From assembly GCF_007827365.1 (NCBI RefSeq), contig NZ_VISI01000002.1, forward strand, positions 1,307,001 through 1,371,000: 64,000 nucleotides of DNA. The letters are read 5' to 3'. Every line of letters starts with the position of its first letter. Within the stretch, counting starts at the first letter, position 1. A program made the translations under genes and the position numbers. The DNA comes from Olleya sp. Hel_I_94. Its GTDB lineage: Bacteria > Bacteroidota > Bacteroidia > Flavobacteriales > Flavobacteriaceae. The notes under the pieces are model-generated. The model was not told where the DNA came from, searched no databases, and worked only from the letters and a program-made list of their open reading frames with translations. Shown in pieces: positions 1-8,337 of this stretch.

Positions 1-166
1 CTTCAAATATTTTATTAAGCTTAATACTACTCTTTTCTACTTTAAGATAGACTTCTGATTGAATTACTTTGTCATAGTACATTTCAAGTTTATCCATACG
101 TTTTTGGATGAACTCCAATAATTGGGGATTGGCATTAAAGTTTACTGCCTGTGTGTTTACCTTCAT
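1..166 (-). CDS. hpf: Ribosome hibernation promoting factor (HPF/YfiA family), 5' part
   Basis: Only the first 55 codons are inside the window; the gene runs off the left edge. The start ATG is at 166 and the product begins MKVNTQAVNFNANPQLLEFI, followed by a helix rich in Lys/Asp/Glu (QKRMDKLEMYYDKV) and a beta strand (EVYLKVEK). This is the usual N-terminus of flavobacterial HPF, which binds the 30S decoding centre and holds ribosomes inactive in stationary phase. It lies downstream of the xerC-like gene and rpsU on the same strand, an order common in this family. The identification rests on the N-terminus alone. Confidence 0.85.
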   Translation of the reverse strand, partial: MKVNTQAVNFNANPQLLEFIQKRMDKLEMYYDKVIQSEVYLKVEKSSIKLNKIFE

Positions 167-191
167 ACTTTAAAATTTTGTGGTTAAACAT

Positions 192-1082
192 TTATTTTTT
201 ACTTCTAGGGTGCGCTTTTGCGTATACTTTTTTTAATTCAGCGATACTATTGTGCGTATAAACTTGAGTAGCTGCTAAACTAGAATGCCCTAATAGTTCT
301 TTGACTGCATTTAACTCTGCACCTTGATTTAATAAGTGTGTAGCAAAAGAATGTCTTAGAATATGTGGACTTTTCTTCACCTTAGTTGAAGCTTTACTAA
401 AGTAATCATTTATAATTCTGTAGACAAGAGTTTCATATACTTTAACTCCTTTTTTTGTTAAAAACAAATACTCATTATCTGTAATAGTTTCTAATTTATT
501 TCTTTCTAACTTATAAATATCTACACTATCCATTACCATGTTTAACAAAGGAATAATGCGTTCTTTATTTCTTTTACCTAAAATTTTAATTGTATTATTT
601 TCTAAATCAATATCTTTTAATTTAATGTTTATCAACTCTATACGTCTAATTCCTGTAGAGTAAAATAATTCTATTATTAATTTATTTCTAACACCTTCAA
701 AATCTTGATTGTGGTTAATTTGATCTAGAACTGTATTAATTTCATTTTCTGAAAAGGGGATTTGAACTTTTTTACTTGTTTTTAATGCCTTATGTTTTGA
801 AAGTGGATTTAGCTTTACTTCTTCAATTTTAAGTAGGAATTTAAAGAAGCCATTTAATGCAGAAATCTTTCTATTTATACTTTTGTTGGTTATTCCTTTT
901 TGAACTAAATTAACAATCCAAGATCTAATTTGCGAATAATTTGTTTCTTGAATAGTATTTGTTTCTTCTTCACTAGAAATAAAAGCCATAAAGGATTCTA
1001 TATCTTTTTTATAGGCATTAACTGTTAGCTGGGAATATTTTTTTTCAAGCAACAGGTAATCTAAAAAGGCTTTTAGTAGCAT
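192..1082 (-). CDS. xerC: Tyrosine recombinase, XerC/XerD type
   Basis: 296 residues, the normal length for Xer recombinases. The N-terminal SAM-like core-binding domain covers about residues 1-90 and the catalytic domain about 105-290. The catalytic set is visible: Arg146 (STGIRRIEL), Lys170 (ILGKRNKER), His240 and Arg243 (HILRHSFATHLL), His266 (LLGHSS) and Tyr275 (TQVYTH). Xer enzymes resolve chromosome dimers at dif. It sits between rpsU and hpf, a conserved housekeeping position, and nothing phage-like or att-like surrounds it, so it is read as a chromosomal Xer-type enzyme. Whether it is the XerC or XerD partner cannot be told from this sequence alone. Confidence 0.9.
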   Translation of the reverse strand: MLLKAFLDYLLLEKKYSQLTVNAYKKDIESFMAFISSEEETNTIQETNYSQIRSWIVNLVQKGITNKSINRKISALNGFFKFLLKIEEVKLNPLSKHKALKTSKKVQIPFSENEINTVLDQINHNQDFEGVRNKLIIELFYSTGIRRIELINIKLKDIDLENNTIKILGKRNKERIIPLLNMVMDSVDIYKLERNKLETITDNEYLFLTKKGVKVYETLVYRIINDYFSKASTKVKKSPHILRHSFATHLLNQGAELNAVKELLGHSSLAATQVYTHNSIAELKKVYAKAHPRSKK

Positions 1083-1140
1083 TAAGCGTATAGTATTTAA
1101 GTGTTATAAATATACCTTTTTTGTTTTGGGTATATGTAAA

Positions 1141-1177
1141 AATAAAAAAACCACTAACTAATTAGTGGCTTTTTTTT
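1141..1177. terminator. Intrinsic terminator after rpsU (bidirectional)
   Basis: The inverted repeat CCACTAA/TTAGTGG (1151-1157 with 1162-1168) is flanked by an A-run on the left and a T-run on the right, so it gives a hairpin plus U-tract on either strand. It lies 16 bases after the rpsU stop and before the recombinase start, so it should separate rpsU from the xerC-hpf pair or allow only partial read-through. Confidence 0.75.
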
Positions 1178-1192
1178 ATTAATTGAAGCTAT

Positions 1193-1387
1193 TTATAAAG
1201 CTTCTTGATCTCTTAAATGTTGTACATATTGAGCTTTCTGAATTTTAGCTCTATTTTCTATTGACGGTTTAACAAATTGCTTACGACCTTGTAAAACTCT
1301 TCTTGTTCCCGTTTTATCAAACTTACGTTTGTAGCGTTTTAATGCTCGTTCTATATTTTCTCCGTCCTTTATTGGAATTATTAACAT
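1193..1387 (-). CDS. rpsU: 30S ribosomal protein S21
   Basis: 64 residues, typical of bS21. The product starts MLIIPIKDGENIERALKRYK and is strongly basic, with the RRVLQGRKQFVKPS segment seen in Bacteroidota S21. bS21 sits near the anti-Shine-Dalgarno end of 16S rRNA; in Bacteroidota the S21/S18/S6 neighbourhood is linked to sequestration of that end. A TAnnTTTG-type promoter lies 38-67 bases upstream and a terminator follows at once, so it looks like a single-gene unit. Confidence 0.97.
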   Translation of the reverse strand: MLIIPIKDGENIERALKRYKRKFDKTGTRRVLQGRKQFVKPSIENRAKIQKAQYVQHLRDQEAL

Positions 1388-1424
1388 AGTGTCTTAACCT
1401 CCTCTCTTTTAAAATTTTGAGGCG

Positions 1425-1454
1425 CAAATATAATTAGTTATTTATATTTTACAA
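1425..1454 (-). promoter_or_regulatory. Bacteroidota-type promoter for rpsU
   Basis: On the minus strand the -7 element TATATTTG (1425-1432) matches the consensus TAnnTTTG. A TTG at 1452-1454 forms the -33 element at a spacing of 19 bases. Predicted transcription starts near 1418, giving a leader of about 30 bases before the rpsU ATG. Confidence 0.55.
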
Positions 1455-1470
1455 TAAAAAAAATTGCTTT

Positions 1471-2898
1471 TTATTGTTTAAAAAGTGTGGAACGTTTAGT
1501 TAAATCCTTAATTAACTTTTCATCTTCTTCACTTTCTAGTAATGTATTGTAGTTTTCCCAAAATGTTTTATCGTAAGGTTTTATAGAAAAAATATCCGAA
1601 TCCCAGTCTTGGTTTAAAGCTGCTTGCACTTGTTCTTGATCTTGAATTATCTCAGTAAACAAAATTTCTTGTACTGTATAATAAAACCGTTCTTCTTTAT
1701 TAAAAAGCGCTTCCTCTTCTTTATCAATTTTACCTACTGGCTTATAACCAACATTGACAAGTTTTGGAGTTTCGTAATAGATATAATTTGGATACATTCT
1801 ATCTTGATATTCCATGTAGGATATAACTAGTTTATGGTTTATTTGCGTATCAAATAAGGTTTTACTTCTACTTTTTTGCGCATTAGATCCTGCTTTTAAT
1901 TGATATTCAATTTTTTTAATTGCAAAATTATCCCAATAAATGTACATCCAACCTTCTGCAATATAACCTTCGTTATAAATGCCTTCTGTGTCTAAACCAA
2001 CAAAATCCTCACTTTTATCTATCTTAATTTTATAAATTTTTCTTTCATTATCAACTAAAATCGTATCCAATTTAAATTGATGTGTTGCTAACACATCTTT
2101 ACCTAACAATGCTTTTGGACTTTTAGAATTACGTACTAAATTAAGTTTTCCTTTAAATAAATTATCTAAACCATTTACTCTAGTATCATTCCATTTAATA
2201 GACTTTATTAGTGATGATTTAGCGATAGTATCTCTTCGTAAATTTTTAGGTTTTAAATTAACATTGGCATTATATTTTAAATATGTAGCATATGAAAACA
2301 AACTATCTACATCACGTAAATCGTAACTTTTCCTGACCTGATCTACGTTTATTTTAAGATTATCTTTTCCTCCTGTGACATAACTAGAATCATCATACAA
2401 AGTAATTGCACTTTCAACCAACCATTTAAATTGTTTTTTATTTCGCTCTTTATGTCTAATAAAACCTTTTTGTAAGTATGGTAATTCTGGAAGGTTGTTT
2501 TCTAATTTTTCTAGCGCTCTAAGTACAATATCATTTCCAGTTTTGGGTCTGTTTTCTGCGATAATCAAAATTTCATCTAAGGATGCTACATCTTCCTCTA
2601 ATAAAATATCAAACTCGTTATCAAACTGATCTATTGTTGTTTTGTAGCTTTTAAAACCAATTGAAGAAATGATAATGGTATCCTTTTCGTACGTTTTAGG
2701 CACTAATAACACAAACTTACCATCTGCATTTGTAATAGTACCAATTGTTGTGTTTTGAATATAAACACTTGCGTTTTCAATTGGCATCATACTCATAAAG
2801 TCGACAACTTTATTTTTTAATTCGGTTTGTGCCACAGCAACGCTTCCTACTAGTAAAAATATTATAATTACTGTGGATTTGATCTGAGTCAATTTCAT
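1471..2898 (-). CDS. Carboxypeptidase-like regulatory domain protein, probably outer-membrane associated
   Basis: 475 residues. An N-terminal signal peptide ends near AVAQ (residues 1-24). A carboxypeptidase-D-regulatory-like beta sandwich follows at about 25-110 (VVDFMSMMPIENASVYIQNT, TNADGKF, SSIGFKSY), with the conserved link SLDEILI after it. The remaining 350 residues are a beta-rich, lysine-rich region without transmembrane helices. This domain order is common in Bacteroidota for proteins that attach to or fold with outer-membrane machinery, but no precise function is known to me. It stands alone between rpsU and a repeat array and no terminator was recognised behind it. Confidence 0.75.
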   Translation of the reverse strand: MKLTQIKSTVIIIFLLVGSVAVAQTELKNKVVDFMSMMPIENASVYIQNTTIGTITNADGKFVLLVPKTYEKDTIIISSIGFKSYKTTIDQFDNEFDILLEEDVASLDEILIIAENRPKTGNDIVLRALEKLENNLPELPYLQKGFIRHKERNKKQFKWLVESAITLYDDSSYVTGGKDNLKINVDQVRKSYDLRDVDSLFSYATYLKYNANVNLKPKNLRRDTIAKSSLIKSIKWNDTRVNGLDNLFKGKLNLVRNSKSPKALLGKDVLATHQFKLDTILVDNERKIYKIKIDKSEDFVGLDTEGIYNEGYIAEGWMYIYWDNFAIKKIEYQLKAGSNAQKSRSKTLFDTQINHKLVISYMEYQDRMYPNYIYYETPKLVNVGYKPVGKIDKEEEALFNKEERFYYTVQEILFTEIIQDQEQVQAALNQDWDSDIFSIKPYDKTFWENYNTLLESEEDEKLIKDLTKRSTLFKQ

Positions 2899-2937
2899 TT
2901 TAAATACTTTTAAATATTATTTGTTAGCAGAAACATA

Positions 2938-3315
2938 ATCTTTTTAAGGATTACTATTTTAGCGAAAATAAACATTTATTTTCGCTAAAAAGCTAATCAA
3001 ATTATTTTGTAGCTAGCTTATAATCCTTACCATCGATTACCATTTTAGCGATAATCTTGAATAATTTTCGCTAAAAAGCTAATTAAATTATTTCGTAGCT
3101 GGCTTATAATCCTTACCATCGATTACCATTTTAGCGATAATCTTGAATAATTTTCGCTAAAAAGCTAATCAAATCATTTTGTAGCTGGCTTATAATCCTT
3201 ACCATCGATTACCATTTTAGCGATAATCTTGAATAATTTTCGCTAAAAAGCTAATCAAATTATTTTGTAGCTGGCTTATAATCCTTACCATCGATTACCA
3301 TTTTAGCGATAATCT
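2938..3315. repeat. 86-bp tandem repeat array copied from the 3' end of the acyl-CoA dehydrogenase gene
   Basis: Three full 86-bp units begin at 2993, 3079 and 3165. A fourth copy (3251-3315) is the real end of the acyl-CoA dehydrogenase gene, and a degenerate partial copy lies at about 2938-2992. Read on the minus strand, each unit repeats the gene's last codons (IAKMVIDGKDYKPATK plus a stop) and 3' flank. Each full unit also has the inverted repeat TTTTAGCGA...TCGCTAAAA, so the array is a row of potential hairpins. The units differ at scattered bases (ACG/ACA, TAA/TGA stop, CCA/CTA), which argues against an assembly error. It fills most of the gap between the two flanking genes. Confidence 0.9.
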
Positions 3316-4429
3316 CTCTTAAGATTTCGGAAGTACCACCACCAATTGGTCCAAGCCTACTGTCTCTTAATAGTCTTGCTAATGGATATTCTTCCATGTA
3401 ACCATAACCACCTAAAAACTGAAGACAATCGTAAATAACCTCGTCTGCTACTTTTGTAGATTTTAATTTAGACATCGTAGCTTCTTTTACTACGTACTCA
3501 CCTTTTCCTAATCTATCTGCAATTGTATAGTTAAATGTTTTACAGATTTCTACTTCAGTAATATGGTCTGCTAAACGGTGTCTTAATGCCTGAAAACGGT
3601 CAATTGTTTTACCAAAAGCTGTACGCTCTGACATGTATTGCATCGTGTAATCCAAAGCAAACTCTGCTCTAGCATGTGCATTTACACCCATAATTAAACG
3701 CTCTGTCGCAAAATGTTGCATGATGTATGCAAACCCTTTATTTTCTTCTCCCATTAAGTTAGATGCTGGAATTGTTACATTATCAAATGCAATCTCTCCA
3801 GTGTCTGATGCTCTCCAACCTAATTTATCTAATTTAGTTGCAGACACACCAGGCGTATCTCTATCAATTAAGAAAATACTAATACCCTTATTACCTATTT
3901 CTGGATTTGTTTTTGCTGCAACTACTAAATAATCACTGTATACTCCGTTTGTAATAAATGTTTTTGATCCATTAATTACATATGTATCTCCTTTTTTAAC
4001 AGCTGTAGATCGCATTCCTGCAACATCACTACCTCCAAAAGGTTCTGTAATACAAAGACATCCAATCATGTCTCCAGTAATACTAGCTGTTAGATATTTT
4101 TCTTTTATGGCATCACTACCTTCTGCTTTTAAATGCGTCATTGCTAAATAGGCATGTGCCCACATTGCTGCAGCAAAACCAGCTGAGTTGATTTTTTGTA
4201 ATTCTTCTAGCAAAATAACCATATAGAAAATATCTAAATCCATTCCGCCATATTGCTCTGGGTAACTAATACCAAAAAAGCCCATATCGCCAAATTTTTT
4301 CCAAATAAAGCGTTCTATACTTCCTGTTTTTTCCCATTTATCAATATGAGGTACGACTTCTTTTTTTAAAAATTCGCATAAGCTTTCTCTAAATAAATTA
4401 TGCTCTTCACTGAAGTACATATTTTCCAT
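3260..4429 (-). CDS. Acyl-CoA dehydrogenase
   Basis: 389 residues, the full length of the family. It is an FAD enzyme that introduces the alpha,beta double bond into acyl-CoA, as in fatty-acid or branched-chain degradation. The flavin signature CITEPFGGSDVAG is at 126-138, and the C-terminal segment FLGGYGYMEEYPLARLLRD at about 338-356. The usual C-terminal catalytic Glu position is Gly (GGGTSEI). Glu256 in AEFALDY matches the helix-G Glu used by long-chain and isovaleryl enzymes, so that residue is the likely base (inference). The helix-hairpin-helix gene is 24 bases upstream on the same strand. The last 17-18 codons are duplicated in the tandem array behind the gene. Confidence 0.92.
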   Translation of the reverse strand: MENMYFSEEHNLFRESLCEFLKKEVVPHIDKWEKTGSIERFIWKKFGDMGFFGISYPEQYGGMDLDIFYMVILLEELQKINSAGFAAAMWAHAYLAMTHLKAEGSDAIKEKYLTASITGDMIGCLCITEPFGGSDVAGMRSTAVKKGDTYVINGSKTFITNGVYSDYLVVAAKTNPEIGNKGISIFLIDRDTPGVSATKLDKLGWRASDTGEIAFDNVTIPASNLMGEENKGFAYIMQHFATERLIMGVNAHARAEFALDYTMQYMSERTAFGKTIDRFQALRHRLADHITEVEICKTFNYTIADRLGKGEYVVKEATMSKLKSTKVADEVIYDCLQFLGGYGYMEEYPLARLLRDSRLGPIGGGTSEILREIIAKMVIDGKDYKPATK

Positions 4430-4453
4430 AATACGTTGTGTTATTGTTAAGTT

Positions 4454-5341
4454 CTAATCTAGACGTAAAGATAACTTAATTATCTCTAATTTATTAACAG
4501 GAAAACCGTTAACTTTTGTTAATTCGTCAATGGACTTAAACCCATCACGCAAGGTGCGTTCTTCAATTATACTGTGTGCTACCTCATAATCAATATACTT
4601 AATAGTCACCAACTGCTCTTTAGTTGCTGTATTTAATGCAATTTTAGTAATTGCTCTTGGTGTTTTAATACTAAAATCCGATTTAATATTATCTATAACC
4701 TCTGGCGTTAATCCGTATACTTGTTGCAACTCAATAAACGAGTGAAATCCATTAATTTTATTCCTAAATTTAATGATACGTTCAGAGTATGACGGTCCTA
4801 TGCCATATACTTTTTGTAATTGTATCGCTGTAGCGGAATTTAAATCAAGCTTCTGCGCTTCGGTTTTTACTGTTTTTGAATAACCTGTTTTAAAATTAGC
4901 CTGCTTTGGCTTTGGATTTGTTACCCAATCAGGAAATTTAAAAAAAGGCGAAATTTTGTTCAATACCGAATCGGATACCTTAGTAACGTCTTGAAATTGT
5001 TTTACAGAATTAATCCATTTGTCTTGCTTTCTAAAAGCTAACAATCTATCAATCTCTTGATTGCTTAATCCTAAAGTGTAACCTTTATAATCTGTAATAA
5101 AATTTGGATTAAAGGGATAAATCTTTGGCTTACGTTTTTCTAATTGAATTGCTTTAAGCGAGTCTATTTGTTTAACAAATGCAATAACTTCTGTATCATT
5201 TGAAGCAAAATCAGGATTTGTATCCATCAATTTTGGTAATACAAAGTGATAAAAACTTTGCACAACAATCAAAATTAATAGCAATAAAAAAATCCCACTT
5301 CGTTGTTTTTTAGAAAACTGGAAGTGGGATTTAAAAGTCAT
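4454..5341 (-). CDS. ComEA-like helix-hairpin-helix protein
   Basis: 295 residues. One N-terminal membrane segment (about 17-35, IFLLLLILIVVQSFYHFVL) anchors a protein with three helix-hairpin-helix units: about 78-125 (LSNQEIDRLLAFRKQ), 165-215 (LDLNSATAIQLQKVYGIGPS) and 238-290 (IALNTATKEQLVTIKYIDYE). The LNxATxxxLxxxxGI pattern is that of ComEA-type DNA-binding HhH modules. The role in flavobacteria is unknown to me; DNA binding at the membrane is an inference. It lies 18 bases after the alanine symporter gene and 24 before the acyl-CoA dehydrogenase, so the three may form one transcript. Confidence 0.8.
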   Translation of the reverse strand: MTFKSHFQFSKKQRSGIFLLLLILIVVQSFYHFVLPKLMDTNPDFASNDTEVIAFVKQIDSLKAIQLEKRKPKIYPFNPNFITDYKGYTLGLSNQEIDRLLAFRKQDKWINSVKQFQDVTKVSDSVLNKISPFFKFPDWVTNPKPKQANFKTGYSKTVKTEAQKLDLNSATAIQLQKVYGIGPSYSERIIKFRNKINGFHSFIELQQVYGLTPEVIDNIKSDFSIKTPRAITKIALNTATKEQLVTIKYIDYEVAHSIIEERTLRDGFKSIDELTKVNGFPVNKLEIIKLSLRLD

Positions 5342-5359
5342 TATAATGTTTTTTATATT

Positions 5360-6976
5360 TTACATTTCATCAACTAAATCTGTTGCACCATCTTCAATTG
5401 CATCTTCTTTTTTGTTGATAGCATTCATATACTTAGTAAGCTCCTTTTTAATAACTGGAGATAACATAACTACACCAATAATATTTGGCACTACCATTGC
5501 AAAAATCATAGCATCAGAGAAGTCAATAACAGCTCCTAAACTAATCGAAGCTCCTACAACAACAAATAATAAGAATAAAATTTTATAAATTAAATCTGTG
5601 ATTTTTCCTTTTCCGAATAAGAAAACCCATCCTTGCATACCATAATATGACCAAGAAATCATTGTACTAAAAGCAAATAAAATAACTGCTATTGTTAACA
5701 CAATTGAGAAGTGAGGAATAACCGTATCAAAAGCTGTAGCTGTAATCTCTACACCTTCTTTAATTTCTACTCCATATTCCATAAAACCACCATCAAAGTT
5801 TGTAATAACAATTACTAATGCTGTCATTGTACAAATTACAACTGTATCTACAAAAGGCTCTAATAAAGCAACAATACCTTCACTTGCTGGATATTTAGTA
5901 CGTACAGCAGAGTGTGCAATTGCTGCAGACCCTACACCAGCTTCATTAGAGAATGCTCCACGACGTACACCTTGAATCATTACTCCAATAACACCACCTA
6001 ATCCTGCTAATGGTGTAAATGCACCATTAAATATCGCCATAAACGCATCATCAATTAACGTGAAGTTAGCAAACAATATAATTAGTGCTGCTAATACATA
6101 AATACCAGCCATAAATGGCACTACTTTTTCTGTTACTGATGCAATACGCTTAATACCTCCAATAATTACAATAGCTACCAATACAGCCATTACAATACCA
6201 AAGTACATTCCTGCATTTTCTCCTGTAAGATTAAATAATTTTGTAAACTGAGCTGCTGCTTGATTGGCTTGGAACATGTTACCACCTCCAAAAGATCCAC
6301 CAACTACAAATATTGCAAAAAGCACAGCTAAAACTTTACCAATTCCACCTGCTCCTTTTTCTTTTAATCCTTTAGTTAGGTAGTACATTGGTCCACCATA
6401 TACTGTTCCGTCTTCACCTACATCTCTATACTTTACACCTAAAGTACACTCGGCAAACTTAGATGCCATACCTAAAAGACCTGCAATAATCATCCAAAAT
6501 GTTGCACCTGGACCACCAATTGATAGCGCTACTGCAACACCTGCAATATTACCTAAACCTACTGTAGCAGATAATGCTGCTGTTAACGCTTGGAAGTGAG
6601 ACACTTCTCCATCTGCACCTTCAGCCTTCATTGTTTCAATAATGTCTCCTCCTGGTGTTTGATCTCCATATAAAGAGTCTACACCATGTTTTTCAATATC
6701 TTCATATTTACCTTGTACTACCTTAATTGCAGTTCTAAATCCAGTAAAATTGATAAACTTGAAATAAATTGTAAAAAATAAAGCACCTCCAATAAGAACA
6801 ATTAATACCCATGGAATTCTTATAGTATCTGTAAAAGGAATTTCAGAGAAAATACCTTCAACAAACCAACCTGTATATTTTTTAAAGATAGCGTCTATAT
6901 TATCTGCTGTACTATCTTGAGCAAAGGTTAGCAATGGTAATATTAATGTAAACATCGAGAGAAGATATTTCTTCAT
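5360..6976 (-). CDS. Sodium:alanine/glycine symporter (AGCS family)
   Basis: 538 residues with about ten membrane helices. It imports alanine or glycine with Na+. Family landmarks are SATVGLGNIAGVAVALSIGG (about 135-154), GGPMYYLTKGLKEKG and the conserved RRGAFSNEAGVGSAAIAHSA block (about 337-356). The N-terminus (MKKYLLSMFTLILPLLTFAQ) looks like a cleavable signal peptide, a feature also seen in other Bacteroidota members. The C-terminus is acidic and cytoplasmic. It appears to be the first gene of a unit with the HhH protein and the acyl-CoA dehydrogenase. Confidence 0.93.
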   Translation of the reverse strand: MKKYLLSMFTLILPLLTFAQDSTADNIDAIFKKYTGWFVEGIFSEIPFTDTIRIPWVLIVLIGGALFFTIYFKFINFTGFRTAIKVVQGKYEDIEKHGVDSLYGDQTPGGDIIETMKAEGADGEVSHFQALTAALSATVGLGNIAGVAVALSIGGPGATFWMIIAGLLGMASKFAECTLGVKYRDVGEDGTVYGGPMYYLTKGLKEKGAGGIGKVLAVLFAIFVVGGSFGGGNMFQANQAAAQFTKLFNLTGENAGMYFGIVMAVLVAIVIIGGIKRIASVTEKVVPFMAGIYVLAALIILFANFTLIDDAFMAIFNGAFTPLAGLGGVIGVMIQGVRRGAFSNEAGVGSAAIAHSAVRTKYPASEGIVALLEPFVDTVVICTMTALVIVITNFDGGFMEYGVEIKEGVEITATAFDTVIPHFSIVLTIAVILFAFSTMISWSYYGMQGWVFLFGKGKITDLIYKILFLLFVVVGASISLGAVIDFSDAMIFAMVVPNIIGVVMLSPVIKKELTKYMNAINKKEDAIEDGATDLVDEM

Positions 6977-7068
6977 AATTTATTTATTTGTTAGTTAATT
7001 TTAAGTTAAGATTAGCAAGATGCAAAAAAATGCTGAATTTTTAAAAGAATTCTTGTTAAATACATTAA

Positions 7069-8094
7069 TTAGTCTAAACTAAAAACAGTGTTTAGTTTTT
7101 GGATTTGTTCTGGTCGTCCAAGGACAATAACTTTAGAGTTAGGCACTAATTTTAATTCGGCTTCAGGATTTACAATATACTCGCCATTACCATCCTTAAA
7201 ACCAATGACTGTACATCCTGTCTTATGACGCAAGTCTAAGTCTTTAATAGTCTTGATTCCTGTTTTAGGATCGTAAAGTTTTTCTACTTGTACTTCTTCA
7301 ATATTAATATTACTTTCTCCTACTATAGCTAGATTATCAATAAACTCTATTAAATCTGGTACAACCACTAAGGAAGCCATATGATCACCACCAATACGAT
7401 CTGGTAAAATCACGTTATTGGCACCAGCTAGCTTTAATTTTTCGTAAGAAGTTTCTTGAGAAGCACGACTTATAATGCGTAAATCATTTTTCATTTGTCT
7501 TGCAGATAATACCACAAATAAATTATCTGCATCATTTGGTAAGGCAGAAATTAAGGTGCTTGCTCTAGTGATTCCAGCTTGTAATAAAATTTCATCTTCA
7601 TTAGCATTACCTAAAACAAAAGGTGTGTTTTCGTCTTCAAATTTTTCAATAATCTCTTTGTTTCGTTCTATAATTACAAAAGGTTGCTTATGCGCCAATA
7701 ATTTGGTTGCAGCTTGTTTACCGTTTCGACCAAAACCACATATAATAATATGGTTATTTAGTGCATCAATTTTTTTCTGCATTTTCTTTTGTTTTAGTTC
7801 TTCAATATTATTTTTACTTAAAATAAATTCGGTAATAATAGTTAAAGCATAACCTACAATTACAACACTGTTTAAAATTAAAAATATTGTAAAAATTTTA
7901 GACTTATCGTCTAAAGGTTGCACCTCTCCAAAGCCAACAGTAGTTATAGTTATTACTGTCATATAAAAAGCGTCCACCCAAGTGTAGTGAGACATAAATC
8001 TAAAGCCAATAACACCAATAACTAATAGTATAATTAATAATGCAATTGCAGTATATATTTTAGATCTGTAAAGCGTAATTAGTGGGTTAGTCAT
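7069..8094 (-). CDS. Potassium channel with RCK (TrkA-N/TrkA-C) domains
   Basis: 341 residues, a two-helix K+ channel of the MthK/Kch type. Helix 1 is at about 14-32, the pore helix and selectivity filter at about 45-56 (TTVGFG at 51-56), and helix 2 at about 68-90. A charged linker leads to an RCK-N Rossmann domain (IIICGFGRNG, 116-125), with a TrkA-C domain at about 255-340. The subunit would form a ligand-gated tetramer in the inner membrane. The pspC-like gene ends 3 bases upstream, and the DUF2851 gene precedes that, so the three look co-transcribed. Confidence 0.92.
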   Translation of the reverse strand: MTNPLITLYRSKIYTAIALLIILLVIGVIGFRFMSHYTWVDAFYMTVITITTVGFGEVQPLDDKSKIFTIFLILNSVVIVGYALTIITEFILSKNNIEELKQKKMQKKIDALNNHIIICGFGRNGKQAATKLLAHKQPFVIIERNKEIIEKFEDENTPFVLGNANEDEILLQAGITRASTLISALPNDADNLFVVLSARQMKNDLRIISRASQETSYEKLKLAGANNVILPDRIGGDHMASLVVVPDLIEFIDNLAIVGESNINIEEVQVEKLYDPKTGIKTIKDLDLRHKTGCTVIGFKDGNGEYIVNPEAELKLVPNSKVIVLGRPEQIQKLNTVFSLD

Positions 8095-8097
8095 AAT

Positions 8098-8325
8098 TTA
8101 AAGGTCAAACACAGATGAGCGTTTAGTGTATACAATATCTTTTATGCGCATCCAAAATGCTAAAAATAAGTACAACGCAAAACCAAAACCTAGTGTTGCA
8201 AAGGTTAAATACATAAACGTGGTGCGCACCACTTTGGCTCTAATACCCAAACGATCTGCAATACGCTGACAGACGTGATAGCCTCGTTTTTGAAAATAGT
8301 GTAGCTGTTTATATAAAAATTGCAT
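8098..8325 (-). CDS. Small PspC-domain membrane protein
   Basis: 75 residues. A basic N-terminal part (residues 1-33, with ICQRIADRLGI-like helix after a short stretch of aromatics) is followed by one long hydrophobic segment (about 37-60, FMYLTFATLGFGFALYLFLAF). The pattern VCQRIADRLGIRAKVVRTTF matches PspC, a membrane component of envelope-stress systems. No PspA or PspB is nearby, so a phage-shock role is not supported. It sits 12 bases downstream of the DUF2851 gene and 3 upstream of the K+ channel. Confidence 0.75.
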   Translation of the reverse strand: MQFLYKQLHYFQKRGYHVCQRIADRLGIRAKVVRTTFMYLTFATLGFGFALYLFLAFWMRIKDIVYTKRSSVFDL

Positions 8326-8337
8326 ACTGCAAGATAA

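Noticed and set aside
192..1082. Phage or integron integrase
   Set aside because: It lies in a conserved place beside rpsU and hpf. No attachment-site repeats or phage genes flank it.
2938..3315. CRISPR array
   Set aside because: The units are 86 bp in direct contact, with no unique spacers, and they match the adjacent gene's 3' end. No cas genes are present.
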